Positions 48,892 to 54,420 of a stretch of DNA of 54,420 bases are shown one piece after another. The notes beneath the pieces were generated by a model that saw nothing but the letters and a program-made list of their open reading frames with translations, had not been told where the DNA came from and searched no databases. The DNA is from Planctomycetia bacterium (lineage in GTDB: Bacteria > Planctomycetota > UBA8108 > UBA1146): assembly GCA_012269595.1 (NCBI GenBank), contig JAAXJX010000007.1, positions 23,658-78,077 on the forward strand, read 5' to 3'. Numbering within the stretch: position 1 is the stretch's first letter; each line of letters opens with the position of its first letter. The translations under genes and the position numbers were made by a program.

Positions 48892-51833
48892 AGCGGCTCT
48901 CCTTCTTTCTCGGCATCTTTTCTGTCGGCCTGGTCGCCTTCCTCGGGCTCACCGGCCAGTTCGGCGGTCCACAGGAAAACAGTGACCTCTCCGATGTTGA
49001 AGAGATCGATCTTGAACCGGTCGATCAGAACCGGATGTCCTATCGCTCCTATGACATGATCCGCGGACGACTCCGCTTTCTTCTCAAAGGTCACATGGAT
49101 GCATCTTCCGGAGTGGTGATCTCGCCTGACAACCTCGTCAACCAAACCACCCTCATCGATGCCGTCATCGAGTTCCCGGTCTACGACGGCAAATCCCAGG
49201 AAGCGAGTGATCGCATCCTTCTCGAGGCGGACAAGGTCATCACCGATCAGGAATCGGAGAACGCACGGGTCGAGGGTGCCCTCTTTGCAGAGGGTGCAGG
49301 AGGCTCTCCCAAACTCGAAACCCGGGATATCGAGATCCTCTGGGCAGACGGCGAAGACGTCCTCCTCAAGGGCCAGTCCGCTGTTCGTATGATATGGCCA
49401 GAACTGGAGTTACGTGGAAACAACGGCTTCACGGGCAACGTCGGATCGAGCTCCGGACTGGAGCAATTGACGATCTCTCCACCGATCCTGATGGGTCTGA
49501 CCGCCGAGGGCAGCGGCCCCTTCATCGAGCGTTCCGAAGAGAACTCCAATGGACAGGTGCGCATCCTCTGTCGCGGACCGATGGTCCTCGGCAAGGAAGG
49601 GCGCGGTGCACTCTTTGATGGTGGCGTGCAGATTTTTGAAGTCCCGGCGACCAGCCCTCTCAACCCGGATGTGGATGTTCCCCTTCAACACATCGCTGCC
49701 GACTATCTCGACATGGAACTGGATCCTGTCAGTCGTCGACTGTTAAGCATCCAGTCGCAGGCACGGGAAAACCCGATCACCGTTTTTGTGGATGAAGACA
49801 CACGCATCGAAGGTCGCCGATTGATGTGGAAAGAAGGAGCGGACCATGTCGAGCTCACTGATGACGTCGTCATCGTCCACCCGGCGGGACGCTTCAACGC
49901 CCAACGTGCACAGGTGATGACGGGTGCTTCACGGTGCATTCTCGACGGTGGAATCCGCGGATCCTTGCAGGGACCGGCGACGGGAACCTCCGACAACCTG
50001 GGCCCTGAAGGTGGCCAGAAATGGGCAATAGAGGCCGAATTGGCCACTTTTGACTTTGGCGACGGCAGTCTGGAAACGCTTCGGGCGGTCGGCAAACCGG
50101 GGCAACCGGTGATCGTCAATGAGCAGCGCCCACAGGGTGCGGCCATCCGCGGGGAAGCACTGATCTGGAATGCCCGCGATCGCCAACTGGAAATCATCTC
50201 CAGTAAAGACAACCGCGCCACTTTCTCTGAAGGAGAGAATCGCATCTCTGCCAACAGGGTTGCCTTCGTCGACAACTCTCCACGTCTTTCATTCATGGGT
50301 GATGTCCAGGCCAACCTCATCGAGTGGCCACAAGGTCCCACTCAAAAAGCCAGTCAATGGCTCGGTGATGATGCACGCGGTGAAGTGCGTGCGGATGAGC
50401 TTTCACTGTCATGGGATGCACGACAGCGTCTCGAAGTGCTGGAAGCGTCCGGAAACGATGAGGCTCTCTCGATGCAAATCGAAGGTGAAGAGCAACTCAC
50501 CGTACGCAGTCATCAGTTGCGCTGGACAGGGCAGAACGGTCTCCTTCAACTCTCCGGAGATGGTCGCCAGGAGATCGTCATGGGTGACCGGATCCGGCTC
50601 ACCGCCGAGGCTCTCGAGCTCTCCTCCCTGGACGGGCAAGCCAGGGGCAAAGGGTCCGTAGATGGACTCCTGAGGGGTCCTGGAGGTGAATCAGAGTCTC
50701 CCAACCTGGGCCTGTACTGCTCTGAATTGGTGGTCCAGTTTAAAGAAGTGGAGACCCCCGAAGACTCTTCTGCTGCTCCCCGCTGGGGTGACATTCAACT
50801 GGCAAGAGCTCTGGGAACCATCCCCGTACCCGTGCGGATCGAGCATGAAAATCTGCGCGCACAGGGACAGGAGTTTTTGTGGAACGCAGTCGAAAACACC
50901 TTCCGTTTTCAGGGTCCCGAAAAGCAGCGGGTTGAGGTTGCTTCCGCAGAAAAATCACCCGGTTTCATCGAAGCACAAACCATCACCATCGAGCGTTCAA
51001 TTTCAAAAGTCACCCTTGCCGATGAAGCACGCGCACGCATCTATCTCGCCAGTGATCCTGGCAAGTATGGAGAGCTTTCTGATCAACCGATGTCATGGAC
51101 ACTCGATGCAAAAACCATCGAGGCGAACATCGATTTCGAGAGTGATCCCGTTCTTCTGAAATCGGTTCGTGGCTCCGGAGGAATCACTCTGACCCAGGCA
51201 GAAAACTCCCTCGAGTTTCGTGGAGAAGTCTTTCTCTGGGACGTGGCCCAGCAACGATTGAGTCTCACTTCCGAGGACGGTCAGGGGCTTCAGACCTTCC
51301 ACAGGGGCACCTCTCCCAAGGATGAGGTCGTTGCCCGGGAAGTGGTCCTGGTGAGGACTACGAGGCCAGGAGAGGCATCTTCGGAAAGACTGGAAGCCCT
51401 CCTTTCCTCGGTTTTGAGTGCCGTCATCCACCTCGAGGGAGACCGTCGCGAAGCTCCCGGAAAGGTCGACCTTCGCTCCGATGAATTGCTGTTGGTGTTG
51501 AGAGAAGATTCCGACGACCCGGCGATCCGTGCCCATGAAGCACTCGCCTGGGGATCGGTGGATCTTCGTGGTGGACCGTATCGCATCCTTTCAGAAAGAG
51601 CGCGCATCCTTGCACGCAATCGCACCGTCGAATTGACTGGCAGCCCCCGTCAACAAGTGCAGGTGTTTCGCGATGGTGTTTCGAGTCTTCCACCATCCAG
51701 AGCGGTCAAACTGACACAAAGCACTCGCGGTTACAGAGTCGAATCACTGCCCAGTGCCGGCGGCTGGTCGCTTCGAGAAATTGAATCGAGCCTCGGTCGC
51801 ATGGGTCGACTGGATCGTCGACCCACACCCTGA
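48888..51833 (+). CDS. Large OstA/LptC-like periplasmic protein, probably LPS transport
   Basis: 981 residues from ATG 48888, four-base overlap with kdsC; the upstream in-frame start at 48852 is inside kdsC. One N-terminal signal anchor (KRLSFFLGIFSVGLVAFLGL) precedes a long series of short beta units with ISPDN, ANRVAFVDNSP, REVVLVRTTRP and many [ILV]-x-[AG]-[DE]-x-[ILV] turns, the beta-jellyroll pattern of LptA/LptC/OstA-N domains. E. coli LptC has about 190 residues, so this is about five times longer, and could form an extended slide across the periplasm by itself. LptC-type first domain assignment is inference from position after kdsC and the single anchor. Confidence 0.82.
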   Translation: MKRLSFFLGIFSVGLVAFLGLTGQFGGPQENSDLSDVEEIDLEPVDQNRMSYRSYDMIRGRLRFLLKGHMDASSGVVISPDNLVNQTTLIDAVIEFPVYDGKSQEASDRILLEADKVITDQESENARVEGALFAEGAGGSPKLETRDIEILWADGEDVLLKGQSAVRMIWPELELRGNNGFTGNVGSSSGLEQLTISPPILMGLTAEGSGPFIERSEENSNGQVRILCRGPMVLGKEGRGALFDGGVQIFEVPATSPLNPDVDVPLQHIAADYLDMELDPVSRRLLSIQSQARENPITVFVDEDTRIEGRRLMWKEGADHVELTDDVVIVHPAGRFNAQRAQVMTGASRCILDGGIRGSLQGPATGTSDNLGPEGGQKWAIEAELATFDFGDGSLETLRAVGKPGQPVIVNEQRPQGAAIRGEALIWNARDRQLEIISSKDNRATFSEGENRISANRVAFVDNSPRLSFMGDVQANLIEWPQGPTQKASQWLGDDARGEVRADELSLSWDARQRLEVLEASGNDEALSMQIEGEEQLTVRSHQLRWTGQNGLLQLSGDGRQEIVMGDRIRLTAEALELSSLDGQARGKGSVDGLLRGPGGESESPNLGLYCSELVVQFKEVETPEDSSAAPRWGDIQLARALGTIPVPVRIEHENLRAQGQEFLWNAVENTFRFQGPEKQRVEVASAEKSPGFIEAQTITIERSISKVTLADEARARIYLASDPGKYGELSDQPMSWTLDAKTIEANIDFESDPVLLKSVRGSGGITLTQAENSLEFRGEVFLWDVAQQRLSLTSEDGQGLQTFHRGTSPKDEVVAREVVLVRTTRPGEASSERLEALLSSVLSAVIHLEGDRREAPGKVDLRSDELLLVLREDSDDPAIRAHEALAWGSVDLRGGPYRILSERARILARNRTVELTGSPRQQVQVFRDGVSSLPPSRAVKLTQSTRGYRVESLPSAGGWSLREIESSLGRMGRLDRRPTP

Positions 51834-51917
51834 AGCCTTGGGGAATCGCCCTTTTTCTTGTGAGCCCTGCGGCCTATCATGGGGTTCCCATTTCGGGAAC
51901 CGATACGGAGTCTGACC

Positions 51918-52574
51918 ATGCTCGAGAAGCTTTTTCAATCCTTTGCCAAACGTCCGTATTCGGCCTTAAAACAGCCCTTTTGCGCCGTTTTGCTCCTCCC
52001 CCTCCTGATCAGCGTGGGGTGCTCATCCACAGAAGAAAGGCTCCCTCCGGAAGTCGATCTCGGTGAAGCAAAACTGCTGATCGTTCCCTTTCAGGAAAAA
52101 GGCCAAAGGGTTTCAGCGCTGCGTTGGCACTACGAATCCGAAGAGGGAATCCGACTTGCACAAGCACTCGAATTGCAAATGAGCGGTAACTGCCCCACCG
52201 TCACCCCCATCTCCGATCGCAAAGTGGAAGACCAGGTTTTTCACACCGACACCGATGAAGTTCCATGGTCTGACATCGGTCGCGCAGTGGATGCCACCCA
52301 CGTTCTCACCGGACGCATCGAACGCATCAGTTTTCGGGATCCGCGAACTCCAGGAATGTTGCAAGGTCGTTACGTCGTTCGCTGGTGGGTCTACCAAGTC
52401 AGCGATGGCTCGCGTGTCTCTTCACGAGAGTTCAGCGTTCGCGTTCCGGAAGATCCGGAATCGGGAAAGATCTACGTTTCCTTTGAAGCTTCTGAACGGG
52501 AATTGCTGGCCGCACTGCGCGCTCAAATGTCGCAGTTGATCGCTCTGGCTATTTGTGGCGCAGAGGCCGAATAA
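51918..52574 (+). CDS. Lipoprotein of unknown function
   Basis: 218 residues from ATG 51918 with ACGGAG upstream; an in-frame start at 51879 lacks one. The N-terminus is a long lipoprotein signal (SALKQPFCAVLLLPLLISVGC, lipobox VGC around residue 35). The mature domain has KLLIVPFQEKGQRVSALRWHYESEEGIRLAQALELQ and ATHVLTGRIERISFRDP, the layout of lipoproteins such as the GNA1162/CsgG-like or LpoB-like group, which assemble a response to envelope needs (resemblance by eye). It is 84 bases downstream of the OstA/LptC-like gene. Function not assigned. Confidence 0.78.
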   Translation: MLEKLFQSFAKRPYSALKQPFCAVLLLPLLISVGCSSTEERLPPEVDLGEAKLLIVPFQEKGQRVSALRWHYESEEGIRLAQALELQMSGNCPTVTPISDRKVEDQVFHTDTDEVPWSDIGRAVDATHVLTGRIERISFRDPRTPGMLQGRYVVRWWVYQVSDGSRVSSREFSVRVPEDPESGKIYVSFEASERELLAALRAQMSQLIALAICGAEAE

Positions 52575-52751
52575 CGGCTTAAATCGGCGATTTAACGCCA
52601 TCTGAGCCTTGCTCCCCCACGACAGGAGGGGGTAGAATAAAGGTGGATTAAAGGCCAGAAACTTTGGTTTCAACCTTGATCCATCGTCTCCAATCCGTTG
52701 AAATTTCATTCAACAGTTCGGAGTCGTTCCACTGTTTTCTTGGAGGCATCG

Positions 52752-52991
52752 ATGCTTGAAACACTCGCCCCTTTCATCCAACTCGCCTGGAGTCCGGGTC
52801 CTTTTGAACTGGGCGTCATTCTCATCGTCGCGCTGCTTCTTTTCGGCGGACGCTTGCCGAACATGATGCGCAACATGGGTCGCGGCATCACCGAGTTCAA
52901 AAAAGGCATCAAGGACACCAGCCAGGACATTCAGAACACCATCGACAAGAGCTCTGAAGAGGAAGATCGCGGGGAGAACTCCAACTCCTGA
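52752..52991 (+). CDS. tatA: Twin-arginine translocase subunit TatA
   Basis: 79 residues from ATG 52752 with TTGGAGG eight bases ahead. A single membrane helix (about 19-31, ELGVILIVALLLFGG) runs into the conserved FG-x-x-LP hinge (FGGRLPNMMRNMGRGI) and an amphipathic helix, with a charged tail (KSSEEEDRGENS). This is the TatA/E type (no long TatB tail). Tat exports folded proteins, often cofactor-bearing ones. tatB and tatC are not adjacent. A leading 18-residue extension to 52698 is unlikely. A perfect terminator follows. Confidence 0.93.
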   Translation: MLETLAPFIQLAWSPGPFELGVILIVALLLFGGRLPNMMRNMGRGITEFKKGIKDTSQDIQNTIDKSSEEEDRGENSNS

Positions 52992-53019
52992 CCCGTTCTC
53001 ATTCTCAGAGATTGAATGC

Positions 53020-53065
53020 AAAGCCCGGCCCTCGCACCAAGACGGTGCGAGGGCCGGGCTTTTTC
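53020..53065 (+). terminator. Rho-independent terminator of tatA
   Basis: AAAGCCCGGCCCTCGCACC (53020-53038) and its exact complement (53044-53062) form a 19-base-pair stem with loop AAGAC, followed by more T. One of the strongest hairpins in the window. Confidence 0.95.
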
Positions 53066-53150
53066 TGAATTGGAGAAAAAGTGTAGGAAGAAACCATCTG
53101 TGACACCCACACACAAGACATCATAAGTGTTTATCTTATAACGACTTAGA

Positions 53151-53873
53151 CTATCTTCCATCCGCGAGGCGGTGCGCCAGGAAGTCCGGTAATCCAGACT
53201 CGAGAATCTTCGCCTGAACCGTCTGGATATCATACGGCACCCGATGGCGCTCCACGTTTCCCGTCTCCGGTTCAAAGATCACCACCGATGAATCGGGGTT
53301 GCCATCCCTGGGCTGCCCCACGCTTCCCACGTTGACGATCGCCTGGGCACCCGGATCCAATTGCATGCGATCTTCCTGGGAGTAATCGACGACGTCTGTG
53401 AGTATGAAGGTGATGGGGACGTGGGAGTGGCCAATGAATGCCACGGGGGTCTTCAGCTGTTGGAAGGAAAGATGGGCTTCCCAACTGGTCTGAATGTAAT
53501 CAAAGAGATCAGGCTGATCGAGGCTGCCATGCACGAGGGTCAGCTTTTCCTCAACATGGGTCAAAGGCCAGCTGCGGAGGACCTTCATTTCCGCATCCGT
53601 CAGGGCATCCCGGGTCCAATGGGTCGCATGACGAGCGACAGGATTGAAGTAATCCAGATCCAGGAGTCCAAGAACCGCGTGCTCGTGGTTTCCTGCAACG
53701 ACCACTTCGCAGCGCTCCTGGATCAACTCCAGACAGCGTGAGGGGTCTGGTCCATAACCTACGACGTCCCCGAGGCACAGGATGCGATCAACGGATTGGC
53801 CGTCGATAAACTCATAGACGGCCTCCAGCGCTTCCAGATTGGCATGGATGTCAGAGATAATGGCGATTCGCAA
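53151..53873 (-). CDS. Calcineurin-like metallophosphoesterase (YfcE/DUF4851-type)
   Basis: 240 residues. The five metallophosphoesterase motifs are in order: DIHAN (Asp8, His10), LGDVVGYG (Asp35), AGNHEHA (Asn, His), HGS near 115 and GHSHVP near 149. GVGYGPDPSRCLELI and NVGSVGQPRDGNP are typical of the cytosolic YfcE-like group acting on phosphodiesters or nucleotides. No signal peptide. It is oriented away from the parA side, with the divergent region at 53874-54104 between them. The natural substrate is unknown. Confidence 0.93.
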   Translation of the reverse strand: MRIAIISDIHANLEALEAVYEFIDGQSVDRILCLGDVVGYGPDPSRCLELIQERCEVVVAGNHEHAVLGLLDLDYFNPVARHATHWTRDALTDAEMKVLRSWPLTHVEEKLTLVHGSLDQPDLFDYIQTSWEAHLSFQQLKTPVAFIGHSHVPITFILTDVVDYSQEDRMQLDPGAQAIVNVGSVGQPRDGNPDSSVVIFEPETGNVERHRVPYDIQTVQAKILESGLPDFLAHRLADGR

Positions 53874-53948
53874 GTCCCCTACTCCTTGTCTGGGGCCAGT
53901 TTAACCCTATTTCACTCCTACAGAAACCATTCCTGAGAAGTGCCTGAT

Positions 53949-53964
53949 TGTTCCCCGTGGAACA
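53949..53964. other. parS-like ParB-binding site 1
   Basis: TGTTCCCCGTGGAACA is a 16-base near-palindrome (one break at the centre) and close to the chromosomal parS consensus TGTTTCACGTGAAACA (established for ParB/Spo0J). It lies 156 bases ahead of parA. Confidence 0.75.
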
Positions 53965-53998
53965 ATTCAAACCCTTGGCAAACCGTCTATCCGGGAAT

Positions 53999-54014
53999 TG
54001 TTCTACGTGGAACA
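53999..54014. other. parS-like ParB-binding site 2
   Basis: TGTTCTACGTGGAACA, again 16 bases and close to the parS consensus, keeps the central ACGTGG. Its centre is exactly 50 bases from that of site 1, with parA starting 90 bases later. Confidence 0.78.
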
Positions 54015-54104
54015 AATTCTGTGAATCCCATCAAGCGGGATCTTGATCCCCACCTCCCCCCGGATACTCTCAGGGACTGATCTGATGAAGGGGAATCACA
54101 GGGA

Positions 54105-54420
54105 ATGTCCAGAATCATCGCCGTCACCAGCCAAAAAGGCGGGGTCGGCAAAACCACCACCGCCATCAACCTGTCCGCCTACCTTGCCCTCGCAGGTGCC
54201 AAGGTCTTGTTGGTGGATCTGGATCCCCAAAGCAATGCCACCAGCGGAATGGGCCTGGAAGGCCCGGAGCGATCCCACCTTCCCGACATCCTTGAAGGAC
54301 GCCTGTCATGGGAACGAGCATGCCGGTCCACCCCCATCGATGGCCTCCGCTGCCTCCCCAGCTCCCTTCATCTGCAAGTTCCGATCGATGAACGCCAGGC
54401 CAGGGGTACGGGAGTAGAAC
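54105..54420 (+). CDS. parA: ParA/Soj-family chromosome partition ATPase (partial)
   Basis: The first 105 codons are in the window. Deviant Walker A is KGGVGKTTTAINL (Lys11, Lys16), followed by ALAGAKVLLVDLDPQSNATSG, the Walker A' region of ParA/Soj proteins. There is no N-terminal DNA-binding extension, which points to the chromosomal (type Ib-like) form. GGGG/AGGGA lie just upstream of ATG 54105. Preceding parS-like sites suggest that parB follows outside the window and that this is a chromosome-partition locus, often near oriC. It ends at the window edge, so the signature Walker B is not seen. Confidence 0.92.
   Translation, partial: MSRIIAVTSQKGGVGKTTTAINLSAYLALAGAKVLLVDLDPQSNATSGMGLEGPERSHLPDILEGRLSWERACRSTPIDGLRCLPSSLHLQVPIDERQARGTGVE

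Overview
The window reads as a chromosomal segment of a Gram-negative, environmental, Planctomycetota-like bacterium; this is inference. Supporting signs are two type I sulfatases, two secreted di-haem peroxidases with C-terminal dockerin-like repeats of the RGD-x-N-x-DG / DWNDDG type common in Planctomycetota proteins, outer-membrane functions (KdsC, an OstA/LptC-like protein, a beta-barrel protein), many lipoproteins and several multihaem cytochromes c. Core genes (ychF, rpmB, fmt, rsmB, scpA, kdsC, tatA, parA) show that this is chromosome. No tRNA, rRNA, CRISPR array, insertion sequence or phage gene was seen.

Layout. 1-8 kb: a truncated ABC exporter, a lipoprotein sulfatase, then a tightly packed plus-strand run (Nudix hydrolase, unknown membrane-anchored protein, amidase, esterase-DUF1579 fusion, unknown membrane protein). 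8-12.6 kb: ychF with a small membrane protein, a SixA-like phosphatase, a tyrosine-phosphatase-like protein with an altered catalytic loop, an SDR and a 2-Cys peroxiredoxin. 13-18.4 kb: two tandem paralogous MauG/CcpA-type di-haem proteins with dockerin-like tails. 18.5-22.7 kb: a minus-strand sugar uptake operon, SDR, binding lipoprotein, two-domain ATPase, permease, with GTGA overlaps. 22.9-29.3 kb: a possibly frame-broken lipoprotein, a membrane histidine kinase, and divergently a trio of FAD monooxygenase, PLP aminotransferase and a second, degenerate FAD-monooxygenase-like protein.

29.3-39.5 kb is the most unusual part: seven minus-strand genes, mostly overlapping by ATGA or separated by about 10 bases. 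In transcription order they encode a penta-haem cytochrome with an acidic DDLL-rich repeat, an outer-membrane beta-barrel-like protein, a membrane-anchored FAD/NAD(P)/2Fe-2S reductase, a tetra-haem cytochrome, a protein joining two cyclic-nucleotide-binding-like domains to a four-cluster ferredoxin module, a cytochrome-b-like membrane protein, and a deca-haem cytochrome with a second acidic DLL-rich repeat. Together they look like an electron conduit from the cytoplasmic NAD(P)H pool across the inner membrane to periplasmic haems and perhaps the outer membrane, with a possible cyclic-nucleotide input. I do not recognise this exact combination; function and direction of electron flow are inferred.

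39.8-54.4 kb is mostly housekeeping: a DUF4345-like membrane protein with a lipoprotein aldose 1-epimerase, rpmB, a minus-strand chain scpA-fmt-rsmB-unknown-sulfatase, divergent kdsC-OstA/LptC-like, a lipoprotein, tatA with a strong terminator, a metallophosphoesterase, and the start of parA preceded by two parS-like palindromes, which suggests a chromosome-partition locus.
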